From NCBI GenBank assembly GCA_003220975.1, contig QHTX01000098.1:1-23624 (forward strand): DNA of 23,624 bases. The letters are read 5' to 3'. Below the pieces are notes generated by a model, which had not been told where the DNA came from, searched no databases, and saw only the letters and a list, made by a program, of their open reading frames with translations. Both the position numbers and the translations under genes were made by a program. The stretch's first letter is position 1. Every line of letters starts with the position of its first letter. Shown piece after piece: positions 8,018 through 14,105 of the stretch. Source of the stretch: Gemmatimonadota bacterium (GTDB lineage Bacteria > Gemmatimonadota > Gemmatimonadetes > Gemmatimonadales > GWC2-71-9).

Positions 8018-9139
8018 TCAGCCCCGGGAGCGCGCCAGCTCTCCCGCGATCAACCGGGCCGCGAGCCGCGCGTCGCGCTGGATGTTGTAGAGCCCGCCCG
8101 TGGCGTCGTAGTTGTGACCGACGAAGTACAACGCGGGCTGGTCGAGGCTCACGACGCGGTCCCGCCGCCGCGCGAAGCCCTTCGCGTCGACCTGGACGAG
8201 CGCGCCGAGCGGCTCCAGCGCCGCGCCGAACCCGGTCGCGAGAATGATGTGGTCGAACCGGTCCGCGGTGCCGTCGCTGAAGCACGCTCCGTCCGCCGTC
8301 AGCTCGGCGACGCCGCCACGCACGTCGATCAGCCCCTCCGCGATCGCGTCCACCAGATGGAAGCCGATGACGGGGATGGCGTCGAGCGGGCTGTGCGCCG
8401 GCCGCGGCAGCACCGGCTTGCCCCGCTTGAGCTCGCTCAGGAGGCGCACCAGGCCGACCGCCGCTTCCTGCGCGGCGCGCGGCAGCTTGCGGACCCAGTA
8501 GGCGACGTACTGGATCGGGAGCCCGGCGAGCGTGAGCGGCACGACGTTGGCGCCCGAGCGGACGGCGATGGTCACGCGGCCGCCGGCGCGCGCGATCTCG
8601 CTCGCGATCTCGGCCCCCGAGTTGCCGACGCCCACGACCAGCACCCGGTGCGCCACGTACGGGTCGGGGCGCTTGTACACCACGCTGTGGACGACGCGGC
8701 CGTCGAAGCGCTCCTGCCCCGGGAAGCGCGGAATTCTGGGATTGGCGACGATCCCGGTCGCGACGATGAGCGCCCGGGCTGCCAGCGTGCCGCGGTTGGT
8801 TTGGACGGTCCAGGTGCCGTCGCTCCGCGTGATCCGCTCGGCGGCGCAGCCCGTCTCGATCGGCAGCCCGAAGACCTGCGCGTAGTGCCGCAGGTAGTCC
8901 CAGAACTCGCGTCGCGGCACGAACAGCGGAGCCGTGCGGGGAAACTTGAGCCCCGGCAGGTTCGACATGTGCTTGCCCGTATGCAGCGTGAGGCTGTCGT
9001 ACAAGTTTGCCCACGTGTAGCCCACGGTGTCGCCGCGCTCGAGCACCCGGTGGGGGACGCCGCGGTCCCGGAGCTGTTGCGAGGCGGCGAGGCCCGCCGG
9101 CCCGGCTCCCACGACGATGACCGGCGTCCGCTCAGGCAT
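8018..9139 (-). CDS. FAD/NAD(P)-dependent flavin monooxygenase-like oxidoreductase (CzcO/FMO type)
   Basis: The product is 373 residues from ATG 9139 (MPERTPVIVVGAGPAG). A longer frame upstream would add 24 basic residues antisense-like to the GMC gene and is less likely. The FAD-binding GAGPAG (residues 11-16) is followed by an FMO-type fingerprint, FDGRVVHSVVYKRP, and a second Rossmann motif, VLVVGVGNSGAEIA, for NADPH. An ATGFG motif closes the FAD domain. Proteins of this group oxygenate soft nucleophiles or ketones, or act as plain NAD(P)H-flavin oxidoreductases. The start overlaps the 3' end of the GMC gene by 8 nt, so the two are in one operon. The gene converges on the S9 peptidase with an 8-nt gap that contains a 12-bp palindrome (8002-8013). 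Confidence 0.9.
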   Translation of the reverse strand: MPERTPVIVVGAGPAGLAASQQLRDRGVPHRVLERGDTVGYTWANLYDSLTLHTGKHMSNLPGLKFPRTAPLFVPRREFWDYLRHYAQVFGLPIETGCAAERITRSDGTWTVQTNRGTLAARALIVATGIVANPRIPRFPGQERFDGRVVHSVVYKRPDPYVAHRVLVVGVGNSGAEIASEIARAGGRVTIAVRSGANVVPLTLAGLPIQYVAYWVRKLPRAAQEAAVGLVRLLSELKRGKPVLPRPAHSPLDAIPVIGFHLVDAIAEGLIDVRGGVAELTADGACFSDGTADRFDHIILATGFGAALEPLGALVQVDAKGFARRRDRVVSLDQPALYFVGHNYDATGGLYNIQRDARLAARLIAGELARSRG

Positions 9140-10602
9140 CGGCTCGCACGGCTTCCGCGACGCGATCCGCGAGCGCCATGATCGTGAGGTAGGGATTGAT
9201 CTCGAGCGCATCGGGGAAGAGGCTCGCGTCGGCGACGCGGAGCCACGGGATGCCGTGTACGCGGCCCCAGGCGTCGGTGACGGAGTCGGCCGCGCTCCGC
9301 CCCATGGCGCAGCCGCCCATGAGATGCGCGGCCGACAGCGCCATGGTCCCCGGCCGGAAGTGTCGCGCCGTGATGCGCTGCTCGATCCGGCCGGCCTCGG
9401 CGGCGTCGATCAACGGCGGCTCCGCGGGAGCGTGCACGCGGCACGCGCCGGCGGCGAACAGGATGCGAGCCGCCGCGCGGGTGCCGCGCACCAGGCCGTC
9501 GATCGCGTCCGGCATGAGCCGATAATGAACCACCGGCCGCCCCGCGCCGCCCACGGTGATGCGGTTCGCTCGCGTCGCGCGATCGCGGGAACGCCTGCAT
9601 GACGGCGCTGTGGGACGCGCCGAAGCCCGTGAGGCTCTTCGCCGTCACGAACGGGAAATACATGCACGTCTCGAGCACGAACCGCTCTTCGGCCGCGCGG
9701 TCCACGAAATAGCTCTTGGGGTGGCCCACGTCGTTGGTGATGGCGCGCGGGTGCTCGCCCACCAGGATGAGGGCGGGATGACACGTGAAGTCCCGGCCGA
9801 GGCGCGGCAGGCGCGCCGCGAGGCCCGAGCGGAGCAGCAGCGCCGACGTGCCGATCGCGCCCGCCGCGCACACGACCAGCCCGGCGCGCACGCGATGCTC
9901 GCCTGGCGGCCACTCCGGCGGCGCGCCCTTCGCTCCAGCCGGCTTCGCCACGACGCGCACGTCGAGCGTTTGGTCGGCGCCGATCCGCAGTACTTCCGCG
10001 CGGGTCACGACCTCCACACCCGCCCGCTCGGCGCGCGGCAGCTGCACGCGGTTCGTGCCCTGCTTCGCCTGATTGGGACAGCCGAGATTGCAAAGGCTCG
10101 AGCCGCGACAGCCTTTCACGTTGACCGGGAACTGCTCGACCGCGTAGCCGGCCGCCCGGCCCCCCACGACGAACAGCCGGTTGTTGTCGTTGATCAGGGA
10201 CTCCTCGAGCAGGTGCACGCTGTTCTGCTCGGCATACTTCGCTGAGCGTCGGACCAGATCCGCGTGGTCGAGCCCCGGCACGCCCCAGCCGCGGATCACC
10301 CGCTCGGGCGCCGTGAGCGACGTGCCGGTGTACACGACGGTCGAGCCGCCGTACGCCGACGCGAACGCCAGCGTCATGGAGCCGTCGCTCGTGAGGAAGC
10401 CGCCGCCCTCCTCGTACAGGGCTTCGGCCATCTCGAGCTCGACACCGGTGAACTCGTGATCCGCGAAGCGCGGTCCCTTCTCGAGCACCAGGATGCTTTG
10501 GCCGTTGCGCACGAGCGGGGCCAGCTCTTGCGCCACGGTGCCCCCGCCGGCGCCCGAGCCGATGATCACGACGTCGTAGCCGCGCTCCACGGTCCCGCTC
10601 AC
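9132..10602 (-). CDS. GMC-family FAD oxidoreductase, interrupted by a frameshift
   Basis: The first part (10602 down to about 9590) starts at GTG 10602 and reads MSGTVERGYDVVIIGSGAGGG, an ADP-binding motif. It continues with a YGGSTVVYTGTS substrate-loop segment, a CRGSSLCNLGCPNQAKQGTN Cys cluster typical of this GMC branch, and an ATG-like AAGAIGTSALLLRSG. After SHSAVMQAFP the similarity jumps to another frame (RATRANRITVGGAGRPVVHY) and runs to 9132, including the C-terminal AAHLMGGCAMG and LEINPYLTIMALADR that complete the GMC C-domain. One extra base in the GGG at 9587-9589 (plus strand) would explain it. Repaired, the protein is about 489 residues, a normal length. It may be a sequencing error or a recent inactivation. 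Likely role: FAD-dependent oxidation of an alcohol or sterol-like substrate. Confidence 0.85.
9587..9589 (-). other. Frameshift site in the GMC oxidoreductase
   Basis: In-frame similarity ends with MQAFP and resumes one base out as RDRATRANRIT. Removing one C from the coding-strand CCC (GGG on plus) restores a continuous family-like sequence. The site is the only homopolymer in the transition interval. Confidence 0.7.
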
Positions 10603-10996
10603 CGGCGCGCGGGTCCGCCCGGTAGCCGATCGCCGCCGCGCCGGCCGGGCGACCGTAGTAGCCCATGAGCACGAGCGTGCGTATGCCCCAGAAGCCGCGG
10701 CGGATGAGGAGCGAGGGAGCGCGTTGCAGCAACGAGAGGAAGCGCGTGCGGCGCGCGACGTCGAGCGCCCGGAGGCGGCGGCCGTAGCGCAACAGCGGCA
10801 GCCAGTCGAGCAGCGTGAGGAACAGCGCCACCTGCCGCCGGGTGCGCGCCGGGCGGGCGGCCAGGGCCCGTGCCACGATCGCCTCGAACGCCGCCCATTC
10901 GGCCGCGCCGAGCTGCGACGCTTCGGGCACGACGCTGGTGGCGACGGCGCGCCAGATCGGCCGGGAGCGATCCAGCGCGCGTGATGCGGCGACCAT
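10599..10996 (-). CDS. Small GMC-associated N-terminal-type ORF without its own stop
   Basis: From ATG 10996 the frame encodes a plausible ~130-residue, mostly helical protein (VATSVVPEASQLGAAEWAAF, then GRRLRALDVARRTRFLSLLQRAP, then GFWGIRTLVLMGYYGRP and AIGYRADP). This pattern fits the small helical partner or N-terminal extension of GMC enzymes in the gluconate-dehydrogenase-subunit-3 and long-chain alcohol oxidase style. The frame does not stop before the GMC start; it runs on out of frame to 9410. The frame one base off ends in TGA at 10599-10601, overlapping the GMC GTG (GTGA), the junction used elsewhere in this window. An indel near the 3' end, or a real fusion broken by a shift, would explain the layout. 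The end given here is the expected junction, not an observed stop in this frame. Confidence 0.55.
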
Positions 10997-11045
10997 GCGC
11001 GGAACCTACGGGCCGGTGGTCAAGCGGGCAACAATTCCAGAGTCG

Positions 11046-12146
11046 CTAGTGCGCGCGCTCTCTCGCAAGCAGAGCCTGCTTGCGCTCGATGCCCCAGCGA
11101 TAGCCGCCGAGCGCGCCGTCGGCTCGGACGACCCGGTGACAGGGGATCACCAGCGCCGCCGGGTTGGTCGCGCAGGCGCGCGCCACCGCCCGCGTGGCGC
11201 GCGGCCGGCCGATCGCCCGGGCGACCTCCGAGTACGAGCGGGTGCGGCCGTAGGGGATCTTGCGGAGCGCTTCCCACACGCGCTGCTGGAACGCGGTCGC
11301 GCGGATGTCGAGGGGCAGGTCGAGCTGCTGCGCGCGGCCGTCCAGGTATCGCAGGACCTGCTCGACCCACCCGCCGAGCGCGCTGTCCGCTCCGCCGCGA
11401 CGCAGCTCGGCGGCAGGAAACTCCGCTCGCAAGCCCGCCTCGAGCGTTGTGACCCCGCTTCCCAGGGCGATGCGGCAGATGCCGCGCTCGGTCGCCGCGA
11501 CGAGCAGCTGACCGAGGGGACACGGCACGACCGTATAGGCGAGGGGCACGCCGGGTGCGCCGCGCCGGTAGGTCGCGGGCGTCATGCCGAGCCGCAGGTG
11601 GGACCGCTCATACACGCGACTGGGCGAACTGTAGCCCGCGTCGTACAACGCTGGACTCACGCGGCGGCCCGCCCGCAGCCCCGCCTTGAAGCGGTCGATG
11701 CGGCGGGCGTCGTGATACTGGCGCGGGCTGATGCCCAGCACGCCGCGGAACGCGCGCAGCAGCCGGTGCGGCGTCGTGCGCATGCGGGCCGCGAGCGTCG
11801 CGAGACGCGCGGGCTCGTCGGGGTGCGCGTCGATGAGCCGGCAGACCTCGCGCACCAGCGGGACGCGCGGGTCGGGCCTCCCCCCCGGCTCCGCCGAGTG
11901 GCAGCGGCGGCACGGCCGGAAGCCCGCGGCCTCCGCCGCCTCCGGCACGGGGAAAAACGCGACCTGATCGCGCCCCGGGCGCCGGCTGGGGCACGAGGGG
12001 CGGCAGTAGATCCCGGTCGAGCGCACGGCGTACACGAACGCGCCGTCGTAACGGCGGTCGCGCGCCAGCACGATGCACCAGCGACGCTCGGCGGTGAGGT
12101 CGGGAACGACGGCGGCACGGGTCACGCCGAAAACATAGCGTGCCAC
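11046..12146 (-). CDS. ada: Ada: methylated-DNA repair methyltransferase and transcriptional activator
   Basis: The product is 366 residues with three domains in Ada order. The N-terminal Ada_Zn-binding domain has C48, C52, C79 and C82 (STGIYCRPSC and FRPCRRC), with C48 the expected methyl-phosphotriester acceptor. Then comes an AraC-type HTH (residues ~95-190, ending LRLGMTPATYRRGAPG). The C-terminal O6-alkylguanine methyltransferase has FQQRVWEALRKIPYGRTRSY and the active-site C336 in IPCHRV. The protein moves methyl groups from DNA to itself and, once methylated, activates adaptive-response genes. The first GTG (12146) has no clear ribosome-binding site; a GTG at 12125 would start closer to the usual N-terminus (first Cys at 41). 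A 16-bp motif shared with the ClbS-like gene lies 12 nt upstream, and the gene is followed on the same strand by the small ORF and GMC gene. Confidence 0.95.
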   Translation of the reverse strand: MARYVFGVTRAAVVPDLTAERRWCIVLARDRRYDGAFVYAVRSTGIYCRPSCPSRRPGRDQVAFFPVPEAAEAAGFRPCRRCHSAEPGGRPDPRVPLVREVCRLIDAHPDEPARLATLAARMRTTPHRLLRAFRGVLGISPRQYHDARRIDRFKAGLRAGRRVSPALYDAGYSSPSRVYERSHLRLGMTPATYRRGAPGVPLAYTVVPCPLGQLLVAATERGICRIALGSGVTTLEAGLRAEFPAAELRRGGADSALGGWVEQVLRYLDGRAQQLDLPLDIRATAFQQRVWEALRKIPYGRTRSYSEVARAIGRPRATRAVARACATNPAALVIPCHRVVRADGALGGYRWGIERKQALLARERAH

Positions 12147-12157
12147 CGTGCCGCTTT

Positions 12158-12173
12158 CTATCCGGTTCTGACG
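12158..12173 (-). repeat. 16-bp motif shared with ClbS-like upstream region (copy 2)
   Basis: The plus strand reads CTATCCGGTTCTGACG, 15 of 16 identical to 1717-1732. It lies 12 nt before the first possible ada start. Flanking bases also agree partly: both copies have a TTTG a few bases before the motif and AGCGGC after it, in gene orientation. Confidence 0.35.
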
Positions 12174-12191
12174 ACCAAATCCGAGATGGGA

Positions 12192-12252
12192 GTCGGTCGG
12201 AGCCCCGCGAAGCGACTGCGTCGTTTTGTCGCGGAGCGGGGCTCCGGCCGAC
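12192..12252 (-). terminator. Long imperfect hairpin downstream of the DinB gene
   Basis: Arms 12192-12208 and 12236-12252 pair over 17 bp with a single G-T position, enclosing a 27-nt loop that can form a further 5-bp stem (12212-12216 with 12228-12232). It begins 6 nt past the DinB stop and precedes ada. It is not followed by a clear U tract, so it could be a terminator, a processing structure or an attenuator. Transcription of ada could start beyond it. Confidence 0.55.
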
Positions 12253-12258
12253 GACCGA

Positions 12259-12744
12259 TTACATCCAGGGCTCGTCCGCCGAGGGCCCGTAGATCGAGGG
12301 CACCTTGGCGTCCGCCATCCGGAGGTAGACGGACATCTGCCCGCGGTGATGGACCTGGTCCATCAACATGAACCACAAGACGTCCAGCTTCCGCACGTCC
12401 CCCATCTGCTGCGGCGCGACGAAGAACTTCACCGTCTTGTTGAGCTCGGCCTCGGGCGTCCGCCTGACCCGCTCGATGAAGGCCTTGTGTGCCTGCTCGT
12501 ACGTCGTGATGACGTCCTGCAGCGTTGCGGGCGGGGCGGGCAGCTTCCCGAAGTCGATCGCGCCGTCGAGTGCCTGCTCGCCCGCCTTCTCCTCGACCAC
12601 GAACGCCCACGCGAGATCCTTCGCGCTGCGACACTTGGCTTGCGGTTTCATGTCCGCTTTGGCAGGCGGAAACGCCTTGAGCACCTTCATCGTGGTCGGG
12701 AATTCCCGCTCCACCGCGCCCAGGAACTGCTCCTTCTCGGTCAT
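12259..12744 (-). CDS. DinB-family protein
   Basis: The product is 161 residues and a typical DinB four-helix bundle. The N-terminal helix MTEKEQFLGAVEREF, a conserved first-His region replaced here by SAKDLAWAFVVEEKAGEQAL, and the C-terminal MDQVHHRGQMSVYLRM with the characteristic HxxHRGQ metal ligands are visible. DinB proteins are metal-binding and in some bacteria act in bacillithiol or mycothiol transfer or xenobiotic detoxification; the role here is unknown. An AGGAGGAG Shine-Dalgarno stands 5-6 nt before ATG 12744. The gene lies 23 nt downstream of the AHSA1 gene in the ArsR-AHSA1-DinB operon, a frequent association in soil bacteria. The first-His region lacks a clear His, so metal binding may be reduced. 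Confidence 0.88.
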   Translation of the reverse strand: MTEKEQFLGAVEREFPTTMKVLKAFPPAKADMKPQAKCRSAKDLAWAFVVEEKAGEQALDGAIDFGKLPAPPATLQDVITTYEQAHKAFIERVRRTPEAELNKTVKFFVAPQQMGDVRKLDVLWFMLMDQVHHRGQMSVYLRMADAKVPSIYGPSADEPWM

Positions 12745-12767
12745 GGTCTCCTCCTCTCACCTCGTAA

Positions 12768-13232
12768 TCAACGCACTTGGACGACGCGCGCCAGCTTGTC
12801 GAAGCAGGCGGTCCAGCCCGCTTCGTGCTTCCGGCTTGCTTCGTCGTTCGGGAACAATTCGTGTGTGAGCACGAGCTCCGTGCTCGCGCCGCGGTCCAGG
12901 AACTCCACGGTCACGAGCGTCTCGCCCGACTCCGGCTCGTCCTCCCAGCGCCACGTGTACACCAGCTTCTTCGGCGGGTCCACCAGGCGATACACACCGA
13001 CGAGGCGGTGCGTGACGGCACCGTCTGGCGCCTGCATGTGGATGCGGTACCGGCCGCCCGGGCGCAGGTCGACCTCGGCGACCGGCGTGGTCATGTCGCC
13101 TGGCGCCTTCCACTGCTTCATCTCTTCCGGGACCGTCCACGCCCGGAAGACCCGCTCCCGCGGCGCCGCGAAGGTGCGGCGGAGCCGGAGGGTGACGGGG
13201 GTGACGGTGGACGGCCGGTCTCGGGTGGCCAT
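12768..13232 (-). CDS. AHSA1/SRPBCC-fold protein
   Basis: The product is 154 residues of the activator-of-Hsp90-ATPase-homologue-1 family (SRPBCC helix-grip fold). The sequence LRLRRTFAAPRERVFRAWTVPEEMKQW (residues ~14-41) is the usual N-terminal strand-helix opening; DLRPGGRYRIHM and VGVYRLVDPPKKLVYTWRW are central strands, and HEAGWTACFDKLARVV is the long C-terminal helix lining the pocket. Members bind hydrophobic small ligands; the bacterial ones, despite the name, have no shown Hsp90 role. ATG 13232 has GGAGA about 8 nt upstream. Its first 115 bases overlap the 3' end of the ArsR gene in another frame, so the two are translationally linked. Confidence 0.9.
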   Translation of the reverse strand: MATRDRPSTVTPVTLRLRRTFAAPRERVFRAWTVPEEMKQWKAPGDMTTPVAEVDLRPGGRYRIHMQAPDGAVTHRLVGVYRLVDPPKKLVYTWRWEDEPESGETLVTVEFLDRGASTELVLTHELFPNDEASRKHEAGWTACFDKLARVVQVR

Positions 13233-13576
13233 GGCGCTTTCTCCGAGGGTTCGGGTTGGGCGAGGTAGGCGGCGAGCGCGTCGAACTGCGCCTCCCAGTA
13301 GCGGCGGTACCGCTCGATCCAGCGGGCCGCCTCTCTCATGGGGCGGGCGACCAGCCGGCAGCGGCGCACCCGGCCATGCTTGGCGTGAGCCACGAGCCCC
13401 GCGCGCTCGAGCACGCGCAGGTGCTTGTGAACGCCGGGGAGCGAGATGGCGAAGGGGCGCGCCAGCTCGGAGACCGACGCCTCGCGCCCCGCGAGGCGGG
13501 CGAGGATCGCGCGCCGCGTGGGGTCGGCGAGCGCGGCGAAGGTGGCATCGAGCGCGTTCCCTTCATACTTAACCAT
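13118..13576 (-). CDS. ArsR-family transcriptional regulator
   Basis: The product is 152 residues from ATG 13576; a longer upstream frame starting at 13672 is rejected because the promoter and operator lie across it. The winged-HTH core is DATFAALADPTRRAILARLAG, then SVSELARPFAISLPGVHKHLRVLERAGLVAHAKHGRVRRCRL (residues ~9-75), with the recognition helix around 45-57. No metal-binding Cys pair is present (single C73), so it belongs with the non-metal ArsR regulators that are typically linked to SRPBCC genes and self-repress. After residue ~106 the sequence becomes Pro/Ser/Arg-rich and reads out of frame over the start of the AHSA1 gene, so this tail may be dispensable. It probably represses its own operon, inferred from the operator over its start codon. 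Confidence 0.9.
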   Translation of the reverse strand: MVKYEGNALDATFAALADPTRRAILARLAGREASVSELARPFAISLPGVHKHLRVLERAGLVAHAKHGRVRRCRLVARPMREAARWIERYRRYWEAQFDALAAYLAQPEPSEKAPWPPETGRPPSPPSPSGSAAPSRRRGSGSSGRGRSRKR

Positions 13577-13586
13577 GTGGTTAAGT
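13567..13586. promoter_or_regulatory. Probable ArsR operator, 8-bp inverted repeat
   Basis: ACTTAACC and GGTTAAGT are perfect 8-bp inverted arms around a 4-nt ATGT spacer. The repeat covers the ArsR start codon (13574-13576) and part of the -10 box. A dyad of this shape is what a dimeric winged-HTH repressor would read, so autorepression is likely. The RidA-like gene starts 70 nt away on the other side and may share the control. Confidence 0.72.
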
Positions 13587-13612
13587 GTAGGCCGCCCCAC
13601 CCGGCGTGTCAA
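13584..13612 (-). promoter_or_regulatory. Sigma-70-type promoter for the ArsR-AHSA1-DinB operon
   Basis: On the minus strand TTGACA (13612-13607) is followed by exactly 17 nt and then TACACT (13589-13584). The A of the ArsR ATG lies 8 nt past the -10 box, so the transcript would begin at or next to the start codon and be leaderless. No Shine-Dalgarno precedes this ATG, which agrees. Confidence 0.75.
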
Positions 13613-13655
13613 GCAGGTAGTGTTTCTCGCATCCCCCTTGGAGAACGGAGCAGGC

Positions 13656-14045
13656 ATGCCGCGCCAGAACATCTCGAGCGGCGCACCGTGGGAGCCGCTG
13701 GTGGGCTACTCCCGCGCGGTGCGCATCGGAACGAGCGTCCATGTCGCCGGCACGACGGCGACGGGGCCCGACGGCACGATCGTGGGCACCGGTGACGCGT
13801 ACGTCCAGGCGGTCCAGGCGCTGCGCAACATCGAGCGCGCCCTGACGCAGGCGGGCGCTTCGCTCCGGGACGTCGTGCGTACGCGCATGTACGTGACGAA
13901 CATCGCCGACTGGGAGCGCGTCGGCCGCGCCCACGGCGAGTTCTTCCGCGACATCCGCCCCGTCACGAGTCTCGTGGCCGTGACCGCGCTGGTCGCGCCC
14001 GAGATGCTCGTGGAGATCGAAGCGGACGCCGTCATCGCCGATTGA
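13656..14045 (+). CDS. RidA/YjgF-family protein lacking the catalytic arginine (Rid4-7-like)
   Basis: The product is 129 residues from ATG 13656, with GGAG at 13647-13650. It has the trimeric chorismate-mutase-like fold hallmarks: SVHVAGTTATGPDG, QAVQALRNIERALTQAGASLRDVVRTRMYVTN (residues ~51-82) and the closing MLVEIEADAV. In true RidA enzymes an Arg in a PARS-like stretch binds the carboxylate of 2-aminoacrylate-type imines. Here the aligned stretch is RPVTSLVAV, with Thr in that place, so imine deaminase activity is not expected and the protein belongs with the Rid groups that lack it, whose functions are little known. It is divergent from the ArsR operon and shares its regulatory region. 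The alignment is mine by eye. Confidence 0.9.
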   Translation: MPRQNISSGAPWEPLVGYSRAVRIGTSVHVAGTTATGPDGTIVGTGDAYVQAVQALRNIERALTQAGASLRDVVRTRMYVTNIADWERVGRAHGEFFRDIRPVTSLVAVTALVAPEMLVEIEADAVIAD

Positions 14046-14048
14046 CCC

Positions 14049-14077
14049 TTGACAGGTTGCAGGGCGCGACGTAAATG
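14049..14077 (+). promoter_or_regulatory. Candidate promoter for the BNR-repeat gene
   Basis: TTGACA at 14049-14054 lies 17 nt from TAAATG at 14072-14077, just past the Rid stop codon. The -35 is perfect; the -10 matches consensus at only three positions. An AAGGAG ribosome-binding site (14094-14099) follows. Confidence 0.45.
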
Positions 14078-14105
14078 ACCCGGCACCCTTGGAAAGGAGT
14101 CGGCG

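Noticed and set aside
5910..9014. Very long minus-strand frame opposite the S9 peptidase
   Set aside because: It is a low-complexity Arg/Ala/Pro reading antisense to a clearly conserved gene, as is common in GC-rich DNA.
9560..9600. Programmed ribosomal frameshift in the GMC gene
   Set aside because: No slippery heptamer or downstream pseudoknot is evident, only a CCC run; an indel is simpler.
13576..13672. Extended ArsR start at 13672
   Set aside because: It would run over the promoter and operator and adds residues without family likeness.
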